Shown piece after piece: positions 12,100 to 23,575 of a stretch of DNA of 64,000 nt. The stretch is from NCBI RefSeq assembly GCF_042100115.1, contig NC_091278.1:806001-870000 (forward strand). Reading direction: 5' to 3'. The position numbers and the translations under genes are program-made. Numbering within the stretch: the first letter of the stretch is position 1; each line of letters begins with the position of its first letter. The notes under the pieces were generated by a model, which saw only the letters and a list, made by a program, of their open reading frames with translations, did not search any database and was not told the DNA's origin. Source of the stretch: Alternaria dauci. Lineage: Eukaryota > Ascomycota > Dothideomycetes > Pleosporales > Pleosporaceae.

Positions 12100-12592
12100 C
12101 TTGTACTATGAATCGCGCCAGCGGCGATGTCGAAGTTGCGATAGTGAGTGGACGGAATATGAGTATCCGATGTAATTGCAAGAGCAAACGTCTACATGAG
12201 TTCGCAGACACGAGGCGAGAGCAAGCGACGCCGAAAAAGAAGGAAACGGACGGTTGTGAAGGGAAAGTGACTTGAAATGGGCGAGTTGCGAATGGGACAC
12301 GATAGCAGTAACGTTGATTATGCGGCCAATCGGAGTTAAGCCTTGGCATTACCGACTTCACTTTTCATGCGTAGCAATTCCAGCCCGACAACCAGTCAAT
12401 TGAGGCTGCAACCCCCGCTCACGCCTCCGACCCGCCATCAGACATCATACGAGGACGCATTGAGTTGCTGTCTTGCTATACGTCCCTCGAAATAAACTTT
12501 TGCGTGCGCATCCCGCGCTGGGAAACCTCCGCAGGACCTCCGCAATCACCACACCACCCCGACCCAACTCCATATCCACCCACCCACCCACC
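12100..12592. other. Divergent promoter region SCJ1/uS17m
   Basis: 493 bp between two divergent starts. The right part is C-rich just before ATG 12593 (CACCCACCCACCACC). No additional gene. Confidence 0.5.
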
Positions 12593-13299
12593 ATGGCGTC
12601 GATAGCGACCAAAGCGGTAGCCGGCAAACCCATCGTCACACAATGCTTCACGAGCCAAAAAGTCGGCGTCGTAGTCTCGGCGGGCAAAATGGCCAAGGCA
12701 GTACGAGTGCGCGTCGCAGAACAAGAATGGAATAAGAAGTTCAGAAAGGTGCGTTGGCTCGGCGATCAATCGCACACAAGAACCATGCCAGTTGCTGACG
12801 ACAAAAACAGCACTTTCCAGCCCCCAAAACATACATAGCGCGCGACCCTAACAACTCTGTCGTCGAAGGAGACGTTGTGCGCATAACATCTGGACACCGC
12901 ACCTCGAAAGTCATCCACCACGTCGTAACATCCATCGTCGCGCCGTTTGGCGAACCCGTAGAAAACCGACCACCGGTCCTCACCCAAGCACAATTAGAAG
13001 AACAGCGCATCAAGGACCGATTACTCAAGGATGTAAGGTCAGCGGAGCGGGGAAGACAGGCGAGCATCCAGAGATTGGCGCAGGCACGGAAGCAGGGCCT
13101 AAGGATACCGACTCTTGAGGAGGCCATGGAGGGTATGAGGAGACACACTGAGGCAGAAAAGGCGCGGGCTGAGGCGCATGGTGGGCAGGCTGGTCAGCAA
13201 AAGACGGCAAAGACGAGAAGAGTGGAGCAAGGCAAGAAGACAAAGGCAGAAGTTGATGCGGAGAACAAAGTTAAAGATGCAAGGAGGCAGACCGCATGA
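12593..13299 (+). CDS. MRPS17: Mitochondrial small-subunit ribosomal protein uS17m
   Basis: Primary 16S/15S-rRNA-binding protein of the mitochondrial small subunit. Exons 12593-12748 and 12811-13299, 214 residues; the intron starts GTGCGT and ends ACAG. The S17 core is KVGVVVSAGKMAKAVRVRV... HFPAPKTYIARDPNNSVVEGDVVRI, the usual OB-fold with an acidic turn before the VVRI strand. A C-terminal extension of about 120 residues is Lys/Arg/Ala/Glu-rich and predicted helical, as common in fungal mitochondrial S17. ATG 12593 was chosen (ACCATGG context, start MASIATKAVAG). An in-frame open stretch upstream lacks support. Confidence 0.9.
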
Positions 13300-13619
13300 G
13301 GTTCATATTGACGTGGACTTTGTAGAACATATTGTGTACACATCAGACGTGGCCAAAACTGCCTACACAGTGAGTAATGGCAGCGCATCATTTACCCTCT
13401 TCGTTCTCGTTTTCCGTGCTGTGGGTGCAGGCTTCATGGCTTGAACAATATCCTTCGCTTGTGCTAGAGAAACGGAGACACCCTGTCATGTGTATATACA
13501 TCAATGTGCTTCATGCAGTCCTGAACGCCAATGCTAATCCACCCCGATCCAACCGAACCCAGGGTATCATCGTGTTCATACAGTCGTAACGAATCCAACA
13601 TGAAACATGAAGACGCAGC
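13300..13619. other. Convergent 3' region
   Basis: 320 bp between the stop codons of uS17m and CND1; 3' UTR and terminator sequences for both. Nothing else is seen. Confidence 0.5.
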
Positions 13620-16600
13620 TTAAGCGTTTGCTTGTACCACTTTGAAACCTTCCGAGACCATCTTCTGTATCTCTTCGTCCTTGTGCTGAAGTTGACCCAA
13701 TGCGTACGCGATATCGTTCCACTGCCTCTCGTTTTCCGCTCTTGGTAGCCTGGACGCGAGTTTCGCGGATAGTTGCTTAGCGTGCTTATCCTGGTTGATG
13801 TCAGTAAGCGGGTAATAAGCACAACGTTGGATTGCGAGTATACCTTCTCAATAAACCCAGCCAAGAATTTGATGATCCTCTTTAGAGCATCCTCACTTAG
13901 CGCCGAGTCCGCACTGAGTACACTGAACATGTCGATGAACTGATTGTATACAGCGTTATCCTTGGTTGATAACTCAGTGAAGAACATGCGTGCCATGTCA
14001 GCAATCTTCTTGTCACTGTCTTCAAGACACTTGGCCATCTCGCCTAGCTGACCCTTGACCTTGACCTGTCCAGCTAGGATCAAGAAGGTGAGAGTCATCA
14101 GACATGTTCGCTTGACACTGGGGTCACCGTCGTTCAGACGGCGATACAGGAAGTCGGTGTTTTCATCGATGAGATGGTTGAAGCAAACGGCCATGTCACC
14201 GAGTGCCACAACCAAGTTACTACGCACAACTGGGTCTTGGCTTCGTTCGAGGATGGTGAGCAGCAAACCCAAGTGGGTCTCACAATACTCCGAGCTTACA
14301 CACATGAGCTTGGCTAAGCACAGTGCAGCCTGGGCTTGCAGCGTTGGGTGGTTGTAAGATGTGTTGTTGATGCAGATGTCTGCCACAAGCGGACCAAAAT
14401 TTGCAAGAAGAGAATGTGGGCCATACAGAAGTTCGCGTTCACGCACGAGTGCAATGGTCTCTGTGAAGTCATCTTCGGTCGTTCCCGCCATGAGGTCCAG
14501 CTCATCTGCTTCTTCAGGTGCCGGTGTCGGCTCTTTCGTTGATCCCCTCTTCCGACCCTTCTTGAGCGGCGTAGGTTGGGCCGAAGCCATGGATTTCCGA
14601 GGTGTGGGTGCTATCTTCTTGTCCTTCTCAGCCTTGCGACGCTTGAACTCAAGCTCACAAAGCTCCAGGTGAACGATTTGTTTGATGGCGATGTGCCCGA
14701 CGACAAAAAGCAGCTGCGATAATGCAAGTGCAGAGTTCTGTTTCTTTGGCTGTGGTTCGTCGACAATAGGCGCGTCGGGCATCTCCTCATCGATGTCCAT
14801 TGGTTCAGCAGCACTGGAACTCGACGTGGGTCGTGACTGAAGTTTGACCTGCCCAGCGAACACTCGCTTTGTGACCTTGCGGATGATCTCGGAGCACAAA
14901 ACGTCCGGGTGTTTGGAGAGAACGTAGATGGCACTGATGGCTTGTTCCGCTACGCCATACCATTCCTTACTATCCGATGCCATCTCAGTTATAGCGGCTA
15001 GTTTGACAAGAACTGCGTGGTCGTTTGGAAGCTTAACAGTCTGTGTCGGTGCGTCGTTTGCGGCCTGCTTTCCAGGCGGAGGACTCATGCGACGCAACGC
15101 TATACAGGTGTACCGTGCCAGCCCTAAGTCTCGTCGACCTAGCTCCCCAAGACCGATCCGCAGGCATGTTTCCATTTCTTGTTGGATAATATCTGGAGAT
15201 GAGAGTGCCAACATACCAAGTACGATGATCGCTCCACGACGCGAGTTCCTGGAGGTTTCCCTCTTTTGGTACCCATATATCTGCCAAAGCTTCTGGATAA
15301 CCAGTTCATTCACTAGTCCCTGCTTCTTCATGGTACTGAGAAGCTGCTCGAGGGAAGTGAGTTCGGCGGGAGTTGTGCCGAATGTGAGACTGATCATGTT
15401 TTTCGAGATGTAGTTGGCGACTGCATTGTCGTCGAGTCCAGGTGGGGCATCGAAGAAAAGGCCCTTGTAACATTCCAGTAAGTGTGTTTGAACCCCCTTT
15501 CCTTCGTCACTGTTGCCCTTTGTCCAGATCAGGCGTAGCATTCTCCGTATACCAAGCTTCGCATTCGCAACTTTGTATGCGTCGATGGTCACAAAGAAAT
15601 CCATGGCTTCAATGACTTCGCTCTTGTTCTTGGACGACAACAGTTGAGTAACCACCTCAGCGGCATCATCAATGACCTCGATGAACTTTAGCGCTTCCAC
15701 TAGGTACTTGCGGACTGTCTGGAACTTCTCAAGCTCTTGCGCAGTTGCAGCGTCCTTTTGAGCTTTTTCGATCGCAGCGGCTCTCTCTTCTTCGGACATC
15801 TCTGAAGGATGCTTCGGTCCTTCAACATCTCCGTTGTCAGCCTGTGTTGCATCTTGTAGTAGAGTCTCGTCTACGGTCTGGTCGCCAGGCGCACGCTCCC
15901 GAAGCTCTTCTGGGGGTTGTAGGGCGTTGATCTGAGCGTCGACATCGTCCAGCTTCCGTCTCCACTCTTTGCTCGATAGTAGTCCACCGTCAAAGGTCGT
16001 GAACGGGTGAGTTGATATAAGCTTTGCGAGCAGCTTGACTGCGTTCCGACGTACGTTGCTGCTCTTGTCTTCCAGACTCCGTGCGGCAAGTTCGGCGACC
16101 TTCTGTCTACGCTTGGTATACTTCTGGTCTAGATCGCAAAGCCTGATATAGACCTGCATAACTCGAGCCCGGCAGTAGGGGTTAATGTCGAGGAATCGGT
16201 CCTCAAGTACGTCAAAGAAAATGCGGATCTGTGCTTTATGGTTTTCACTGCGGTCGTCCTGGCTCATCTTGCTAAGCATGATGATCAGATTTCCGCAGAC
16301 TTCGATGAGGGCACAGCGAAGGGTGTACGACTCGCTATTTAGCAGGTTTGCGAGCAGCGTCATTTGGCGTATAACGAGATGGGGTGTAAGCTCAGAGATC
16401 TTAGTAAGAAAGGTCGAGATGGATTTCGGTCCCTTCAGATCGGTAGAGCTGAACTCTTTGCTGCTGATATCCTTCAAGACATCCTCGGTGAGTTGTGGGT
16501 AGTCGAAAGCATCGGCAAGTGTGAAAAGAAACTCAGCCATGGGCTCCGACAGGTGCTCGAAGTATGTCAAGCTCTGGTTGATGGATGTCTGGGCGGTGTA

Positions 16601-17422
16601 AGCATGTCCGTGATGCTTGACAGCAAAGCACAGGACCCTGAAGCAGTGATTCCGTATCGCATTGTTCTTGACTCTTGCCTCATTTTCGAGGATGTGGTAC
16701 ACTGGCTTGGTAAAGAGGCCAATGAAGGTGTCCCGCTCTGATGTAGTGACAAATATGCGGCCCAGCTTGAGTCTTAGTACTTTGCTCATGCGGTCAAGAG
16801 CCGTCTCAAGCTGTGCTGAGGCGTCCCAAACGACGTCTTTGCCGCCACCAGATTTCGGCTTTGCAGTCTTACCCCGCCCCCTCGCTGCTGGTGCAGACGC
16901 TGATTTCTCGAGCGCCCTCGTCTCGACAGCGGAGATGGTCCATCTGAGAAGGAAGCCGTACATTTCGAGTAGGCTCTTGTGGTGTGGTATCGCATCTTGG
17001 TCTTCAGACTCGAGGTCTGCGTGGATGAGGTCGGCTTGCGTGGACAGGGCCGAGGATATGAGGTCGAGGATCTTGCTCAGGATGGCTGGTGGTATTTGCG
17101 ACGAGTGCCTAGATAGTCGGAACAGGTTACTACGGGGCTCCCTCTCATATGCTTTTGCATCTTTTGGATACGCGGGGACGCACTTCAAGAGGAACTGCAG
17201 CGTATCGAATACAGAGCTGCGAGTGATCGCATCTGGACTCTCCGCCACAGCATCGACCACAGGATTCAGTTCGCTGTTGATCAATCCGGGCGACGACAGC
17301 GTTTCTGGATCATCTTCGCAGTCTTGCAGCGCTTGCGGGGCGTCGGGGGTGGGAATCGCTGATGGGTCGCTGTCGAACAGTTTGACCGCCTCATTGATGT
17401 CAAAATCCACCACGTCGTCCAT
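13620..17422 (-). CDS. CND1: Condensin complex subunit 1 (CAP-D2 type)
   Basis: HEAT-repeat subunit of condensin, needed for mitotic chromosome compaction. Exons 17422-13844 and 13790-13620 give 1249 residues. The 53-bp intron (GTATAC...CAACCAG) near the 3' end restores the tail LAGFIEKDKHAKQLSAKLAS..., which otherwise runs into unrelated sequence. Recognisable segments: an N-terminal Cnd1 region (SVFDTLQFLLKCVPAYPKDA, VKNNAIRNHCFRVLCFAVKHH); mid-protein HEAT repeats; an acidic/basic linker at about residues 880-960 with potential nuclear-localisation motifs (KKGRKRGSTKEP); and the conserved C-terminal Cnd1 domain (NNTSYNHPTLQAQAALCLAK, RSNLVVALGDMAVCFNHLID). Length matches the family (about 1200). 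It diverges from CDC7 across only 272 bp. Confidence 0.95.
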
Positions 17423-17544
17423 GATGTCCAGAGTCGCTTGGGGGAATCAAGAATCAGAAATAAGAAGCGACGAAAGAGCGCCAGGGTGGGGTGGGGTTGT
17501 TCGCGCGGTGAAAGCGAAGATGCGGCCGCAACCGTCGCACCTGC

Positions 17545-17551
17545 CGCGAAA
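17545..17551 (+). promoter_or_regulatory. SCB-like box (CGCGAAA) in CND1/CDC7 promoter
   Basis: Exact match to the yeast Swi4 SCB consensus CRCGAAA, in the 272-bp region shared by condensin CND1 and CDC7. Function is inferred from consensus and position only. Confidence 0.4.
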
Positions 17552-17623
17552 GCGCGTGGGTGTTTATCGGCCCGTGCGTTCTGTCATCAGTATGCCCCTT
17601 TCGGCTTAGCAAGACAGGGTCCA

Positions 17624-17629
17624 ACGCGT
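17624..17629. promoter_or_regulatory. MCB-like box (ACGCGT) upstream of CDC7
   Basis: Palindromic ACGCGT, the MluI cell-cycle box bound by MBF in yeasts, 66 bp before the CDC7 ATG and about 200 bp before the CND1 ATG. A regulatory role is inferred. Confidence 0.45.
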
Positions 17630-17694
17630 CTGCCGTCCTCACCGCGAAGAAGATTCACGCATCGTCCGACACAACTTCACAGGCCATCTTCACA

Positions 17695-19132
17695 ATGGCA
17701 AAGGCACGCACATCACTGCGTCATGCGGAGACCATCGACGTCCACGAGGACGACTTGAGGGAAGATGAGGCCGAAGTGACGCAGGACGAAAGCATGAACC
17801 CGCTCGAAGAAAGCGGGCGCACCGCTGACAGCAGCGACGAGGAAGTCGAAGATTCCGTCCAGGAAGACATGGCGCGCTTCGAGGAGTCATTCGCTGGTAT
17901 CAACAAGCGGTTCCGACTGATTAACCGCATCGGAGAGGGTATGTCTGATATCATTGGCTTGGGGCATGCAGGGTACTGGGCTGGACTCACACTTTCTCAC
18001 AGGAACGTTCTCAACCGTGTACAAGGCCGAGGACCTGGAGTATACAAAGTACAACAACAACTGGGACATTGACGAGCGGGAGAGGACCAAATCCATGTCC
18101 CTGGCACACAAGAGGCAATCCGCCCGGAAGCCCCACTACGTCGCCATCAAGAAGATCTACGTCACGAGTAGCCCAATACGAATCTTCAACGAACTCGAAC
18201 TGCTGTACGATCTGAGGGACTCAGACTCAGTATGCCCGCTCATTACCGCCTTCCGCCACCAGGACCAGGTCGTTGCCGTGCTGCCCTACTTTCAGCACCG
18301 TGACTTCCGCGATTATTACCGCGACATGGACATCTCTCATATGCGCTGCTACTTCAAGAGTCTGTTCACAGCACTAGCGGCGGTACATCAGAAGGGCATT
18401 ATTCATCGCGACGTCAAACCCACCAACTTCCTCTACAACACGTCTCAATCCCGTGGAGTTCTTGTCGATTTTGGTCTCGCCGAGCGCGAAGGTACGGACT
18501 GGCACCACTGCCCCTGCCATTTGACCGAGGAAGAGCGCCGGCATAAGATCACGCACAGTGTGTATGCGCAGACCCAGTCGGCAGGCCACACCACTTCTGC
18601 CTACCCGAAGAACGACACGCGAAACAGTCGTCGTGCCAATCGTGCAGGCACCCGAGGCTTCCGTGCGCCTGAAGTGCTGCTCAAGTGTACCCAGCAGACT
18701 GTTTCCATCGACGTCTGGAGTGTTGGTGTCATCCTGTTGACCATGCTTTCGAAGCGTTTCCCGTTCTTCCACAGTGCCGACGACATCGATGCGCTACTGG
18801 AGATCACGACCATTTTCGGACGAAAAAAGATGCGGGAGACGGCCCTTTTGCACGGGCAGGTATTCGAGACGAACGTACCCAGCTACAGCGAGGGTGGACA
18901 CAGTTTGGAGAAGATCATTTTATGGTGTACAGGCCGCACTGGTGACAAGACACAGCCGAAGAAGGAGCTGGACGAAGATGAGAAGGAGGCCGTTCAGTTC
19001 CTATACCAATTGTTGGAATGCAATCCTGTAAAGCGTATCACAGCAGCTGAAGCGCTCAAGCATCCCTTCATTACGAAAGCTTACGAAAGCGAAGTGGACG
19101 AGGACACGAAAGAAGACTTTGCAGAGGACTGA
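17695..19132 (+). CDS. CDC7: Cdc7/Hsk1-type DDK kinase catalytic subunit
   Basis: Serine/threonine kinase that, with Dbf4, phosphorylates MCM to fire replication origins. Exons 17695-17938 and 18003-19132; 457 residues. The intron splits the glycine loop, and splicing yields IGEGTFSTVYKAED. Further kinase motifs are VAIKKIYV (catalytic Lys), HRDVKPTNFLYN, VDFGLAE (DFG) and TRGFRAPEVLLK (activation/APE segment). An insert of about 70 residues between DFG and APE carrying CPC (HHCPCHLTEEERRH) is the Cdc7-type kinase insert. The N-terminus is acidic and likely disordered. Start ATG 17695 lies in an ACAATGG context. It is divergent from CND1. Confidence 0.94.
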
Positions 19133-19476
19133 GGTCACCAATCACGACCATACGATGACGATGTACGAGTAATAGCATGGGAGGCGTACGACGGTATTGG
19201 CATACTACAGGAGTTCTTGGCCATTTATGGAGCGGCGGCTCAATGAGTTATTGCGATACCCTTCCACACTGTCAATGGTATGGGAAAAAATACTTATGTT
19301 CGCGAAAAGTTTGTCACTGGCTGTCAAGCGGGACTGGGCGTTTGGTGATGCGCGTTACTGTTTCATTCTTGTGTCTCATATCAAACGTTTTTAGTAGTAT
19401 CCATCTGCAGAATATACCGTACCCATAAGACAGGCTGTGTCTCATCACATTCGTGATCCTGCCTCGTCTTCGTCAT
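19133..19476. other. Convergent 3' region CDC7/MFS
   Basis: 344 bp between two stop codons. No gene; presumed 3' UTRs and terminators. Confidence 0.5.
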
Positions 19477-21095
19477 TTACCCATCCTGAGCACAACTCTG
19501 AGTCATTTTGCGAATCTTCTCGCCGAAGAAGTAGACAAAGATACCCAAAACCATCAATGCTGCAATGATGCCTGCACAAATGTTGAAAGCACCCGCGTAC
19601 CCAGCCTTCTCCACAAAAGCAATCGACCCGAACGAAATCCCGAAGCCAATAAAACCTCTTAACGAGCAGATGAGAACAAGAGCTGCATCGATGCGCTGGG
19701 GATACGCGTCCATGCAGTAGACGAAGCTTGAAACTACGATACCGACAAAGCCAAAGTATTCGACATTGAGTGTGACAGCAATACCAGCCCAGCTCCAATT
19801 TTCAGGGTTTTGAGCAGTCATGCCGTAGACGATTGTCGAGGTCAGGATGGATACCAGCGGGATGATGAGAGCGAGGAGCCGGTACTCGGGTTGACTAACG
19901 CCATTGTTCCTCTTACTCATCGTCTTGACGACCAAGTCGCTCAGGTAGCCGCAGAAGAAGGGTACCGCAACGGCGGTGGCGACCTGTCCCGCGAAAACGT
20001 ATCCAAGCATGTCATAATTCCAGAGATAAGGCGGTTGGACTAGAACGCCGGCGAACAATGCTGACATGAGCACGTAGATGCCCAAGGCGGCAGAGTTGAT
20101 CAGGATCAACCAGACAATGTTGGGGAACCAGATGATCTGGAACATCTGCTTCCAACAGTCGATTGCCTCAGACCATTGCGCATGGCCTTTCCAGGGGAGC
20201 ATGTCTTTGACAAAGCTACGGGGTACGTAGTTGACGGTGTCGAGTGGGCGCTTAGTGTTGGTAGTGACTGGGATCAATGTGCCATCTTCGTCGATGCCTT
20301 GTCCATTGAGGGCCTCCAGAGTGCGCTCATACTTGGTCTCCGCGACAAAAATGATGCTGAGCACGGCTATGGCCCCGCTCAGGCATCCGAAGACGCCGTA
20401 CCACCACCTCCAGCCGAGATCATTGGCAAGGTAAGTACTTGATACAATCAACGCCGCGGTACCAAGTGTCTGTAGCGCGCAGAACCAAGCAATGACATGT
20501 CCTCTTTCGTGAAGGTAGAAGATTTCCTGTACGATGATTGGGCACAATGCCTCAGCCTGTCCGGCGGCAATCGACATGACATCTCTGCCCGCGATGTGCG
20601 ACTCCAAGCTTCCACTGTAGGCGCACCAGAGGCATCCAAATGACAGCACGATGGTTGACATTAGATAAACAGGTCGACGCCCAATGGCATGAGCTACAGG
20701 TATCGCAAGAAGATTGCCGACACCCATGTAGAATGCTGGCCAGGTTGCGAGGTCGCTGGTTCTTGGGTCTCCACCGTACGAGGCCTCTACAATAGGAAGA
20801 ATGGCAGTGATGCCACTAGCCATCAGATTTCCGGTCGCCGCGTAGAGGCCGACAATGATCAGAATGATGTACTTCTGCCATTTCGGGAGGTTCAGAGGAT
20901 CTTCACCAATTAGCTAGGTTGCTTCTGCTGGCTTTGTAACATACCATTGGGATCCCTGCTTGGAGTCGGAATCAGCACAATGCCATCTTCATCATACAGT
21001 CTGATGGTGCCAACCACTGGCCTCGCAGCTTTTTTGTGTGCACCAACTATCTCGATGTGAGCACTCGCTTGTTTCTTGGTGTCGTAGGGCGCCAT
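19477..21095 (-). CDS. MFS transporter (HOL1/DHA1-like)
   Basis: Major-facilitator carrier in the plasma membrane; substrate unknown. Exons 21095-20945 and 20900-19477, 524 residues, 44-bp intron. Splicing restores RDPNDPLNLPKWQKY, the conserved DPxDPLNxP stretch ahead of helix 1 in this subfamily. The loop 2-3 signature appears as HAIGRRPVYL. A GRDV stretch, a long central hydrophilic loop (about residues 250-310) and roughly 12 hydrophobic segments follow. It is transcribed divergently from the Zn2Cys6 regulator. The shared promoter carries copies of the CGG motif also found before the dioxygenase/hydrolase pair, suggesting joint control and a role in moving the pathway's substrate or product. 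Confidence 0.9.
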
Positions 21096-21152
21096 GGTGT
21101 GCAGCTGTCCATGCAAGAAAGCGAGACATCTCGAACAATTTGTAGCATCTCA

Positions 21153-21170
21153 AGGTCCGAAGCGGGCGCA
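21153..21170 (+). promoter_or_regulatory. Degenerate copy of the CGG motif
   Basis: Reads AGGTCCGAAGCGGGCGCA. The first CGG has lost its C and the last bases differ, but spacing and the CGGGCG half agree with the other copies. Confidence 0.35.
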
Positions 21171-21236
21171 GCAGAATGGGCCATGGCATACCCTTCGTGA
21201 CCTGGGTCGCGACACAAACTCACTGCTCCCCCAGAC

Positions 21237-21254
21237 CTCGCCCGCACTGGGCCG
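21237..21254 (-). promoter_or_regulatory. CGG motif copy D
   Basis: On the minus strand reads CGGCCCAGTGCGGGCGAG. CGGCC and CGGGCGAG are identical, with the same N5 spacer, to copy C at 24801-24818. Confidence 0.55.
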
Positions 21255-21408
21255 TCCAGTCCAATATGAATGCGAACGGATTGTGGAGGACGCGGGCTAG
21301 GCCGAAGAGGGGTGTGGGGGAAGATATGCGGGGTACGTACTTACAATGCCGAGGATTTTGAGCCTCATGCTCCGCGGTGATTCAACAACACCACGTACGT
21401 CACATACC

Positions 21409-23505
21409 ATGAGCGAACCGGGCATCAAGACGTCGCAGCGCGTGTCGCGCTCGTGTGTCGAGTGTAGTCGTCGGAAAATTCGTTGCGACAAGAAGAGCCC
21501 CTGCAACCCCTGCATGCGCCGCAATGCCGGAAATTCCTGCCGTCGGCCGATCGTGCGCGTCAGGGGCCAGCTTACCGTCTACGCCGATTCGGATACGGGA
21601 AGCGCAGAAGACGTCCAACTCGAGGACTTGCTGCGCGAACGAGGCGCTTTGCGGGCACAAATTGCTGAGCTTGAGACGGCGCTTGCATTGTCCAAGCCGT
21701 GTGCCCACAGCCGTACCAGCGAATCTACCGATTATTCGGCACCGTCGGCAGCTCTCGAAGACTTGGTCCCAGCTTTTGAGCAGTTCGACATCGGTATCAC
21801 GACCAGTGCCTCGCGAGAAGGCGGAGAGAAAGATCTCATAGATAGCCTATACGAGCCTGCTGCAGATCCGATCTACCTGTTACTTCCTAGTAAAGACGCT
21901 AGCGTACAACTTGTCACCCTCTCTCTACACAGACTTGGCTGGCTGCACTGCGCTATCGACGCAGATGTGTTCTTCGGGGAGCATGAAGAGTTTTGGCAGA
22001 GTACGCAACTGGGGACTGGCATCGAACGCGAACGAAGACCATGGTTGGTCGTCTATCTTGCCGTCCTGGCTGTGGGTATACTCTATTCCGACCCCGAGGA
22101 AATCCCCGATTTCACCCAGCTTCCCCAACTTGGCATGCCCTTGGCCGATCCCGTCTCTATCGCAGTTCACACCTCACGCCTCTGGTATGAGGCTGCACTA
22201 AAGGAGCTGGAACGATATGGATTTGCAGGTTCCCCGTCGCTTCCCGTGGTTCAAGCTCTTTCAGTACTAACCTTGTGTCATTCTAATTTCGGGGAACATC
22301 AGCGAGAGTGGCTCATTACTGGGTTTGCGACCAACATGGCACGATGTCTTGACATGCACAAGCTTGGCAACGAAACAAACATCTCCAAGGATCTCTGCCG
22401 AAGACCGGAGTGGTCGACCCCTTCTCAAAGAGAGCTAGGGCGTCGGCTATGGTGGGCTTGTGTCATTCGGGACTGGTATGTACCTGCCTTGCAGCTCGCA
22501 TACGTCTCAGTGTAACTGAAAACCTATAGGCTTGCGAGTTGGTCACGACCCCCGTCAATCTCACCCGCCAGCTTTTGCTGTCATGTCTCGACCATCAGCA
22601 GACAAGATGACTACATATTGCCCAGGAGCTCCGTGACCGATAATTTCACCTCCTACAAATCAAACTCCCTGGCTCCCCCTTCTCCGGCCCATTATCATTC
22701 GATCATGTGCCGTATTTCCTACATCGTTTATCTGTACATCAAAGCGAATACGCACCAAACGAACCTGAAGTTCATAAAAGCCATAGAAGAAGTTCAGGCT
22801 CTCCGGCGAGATCTGCCTCTGCACTTGTCGTCAAGCTTCCCGGCCAACGAAGATGACAGAATATGGGAATCGCAGCACAACTGGATACCTTTTCAACGCT
22901 ATCTGATTCACTACGTTTTTGATTTTATGCTGTTGACGATAGCGCGCGTGTTAATTCCGAAAGATACAGAGGACGACCCAACAAACTCCAGGCACCTTGC
23001 TCTTCAGTCGGCCAACCGGATCCTGAACTACTACGCAGCGCCTGTACCGAGAGTGTACAGATTAGTATGGGTTGTGTCTGCCTCAACCGTCGCGTCTGCT
23101 ATCTATGTCTCGTTAGACATGCTTGCAAATTCTCATGATTACCGAGGCGATGCTAAGCTTCGAATAATCAACCTTCTAAGAACGGCATTTCTGGAGCTGA
23201 GGAAGCACTCAGCAGTTGCCATTCATGCTGCAAAAGGCTCGGCTGTACTTGAAGGCCTTCTGCCTATCCTGGAGCGGCATGACACTGAGCTTCCTGGAGT
23301 GCCATCCACCATCCATGAATTACTTCAGCAACTATCTATGGCCGATCACAGTACCAGCAATGACTTGTCAAACTCGGCTCCTGCGATGGACGGGTTTGCT
23401 CACCACGGAAACTACGAGAACATCGACATGTTCGATGGAATTGGCAACACGCTTCAGGAAACATACTCGTTCGACGATTGGGACGAAGTGTTCGCACAGC
23501 TGTGA
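21409..23505 (+). CDS. Zn2Cys6 transcription factor, likely cluster regulator
   Basis: Fungal binuclear-zinc-cluster regulator. Exons 21409-22475 and 22530-23505 give 680 residues. The intron (GTATGT...CTATAG) splits Trp of RDWLASWSRPPSI; without it the frame stops just past 22500. The zinc cluster is C16-x2-C19-x6-C26-x5-C32-x2-C35-x8-C44 (CVECSRRKIRCD...). A heptad-like helix (LEDLLRERGALRAQIAELETALAL) follows, suited to dimerisation. A fungal-specific regulatory domain comes next (ALSVLTLCHSNFGEHQREW, GFATNMARCLDMHKLG, ELGRRLWWACVIRDW). The C-terminus is acidic. An upstream in-frame ATG at 21346 would add 21 residues; 21409 gives the usual short N-terminus. Its position between the MFS gene and the two enzyme genes suggests local regulation. 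Confidence 0.9.
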
Positions 23506-23575
23506 AGAGCTTGCTGTACGAGGCTGTTTAATTCGGTCTCTATCAATGAGAGTCACATACTACAATACGCCAGTC

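Larger units (their letters stand above)
21096..21408. promoter_or_regulatory. Divergent promoter MFS/Zn2Cys6 regulator with CGG motifs
   Basis: 313 bp containing one full motif copy (21237-21254, minus orientation) and one degenerate copy (21153-21170, plus). They share CGGYC-N5-CGGKCGAG with three sites in the promoter at 24678-25143. Confidence 0.55.

Noticed and set aside
13511..13619. Direct read-through C-terminus of CND1
   Set aside because: Unspliced reading gives a Ser/Arg-rich tail unlike condensin; splicing 13791-13843 restores the conserved end and a stop at 13620.
16662..17609. 315-residue plus-strand open frame
   Set aside because: Antisense of the CND1 N-terminus; Ser/Arg-rich translation typical of a shadow frame.
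23506..23575. Possible small gene between regulator and PhyH
   Set aside because: Only 70 bp between two convergent stop codons; 3' UTR.
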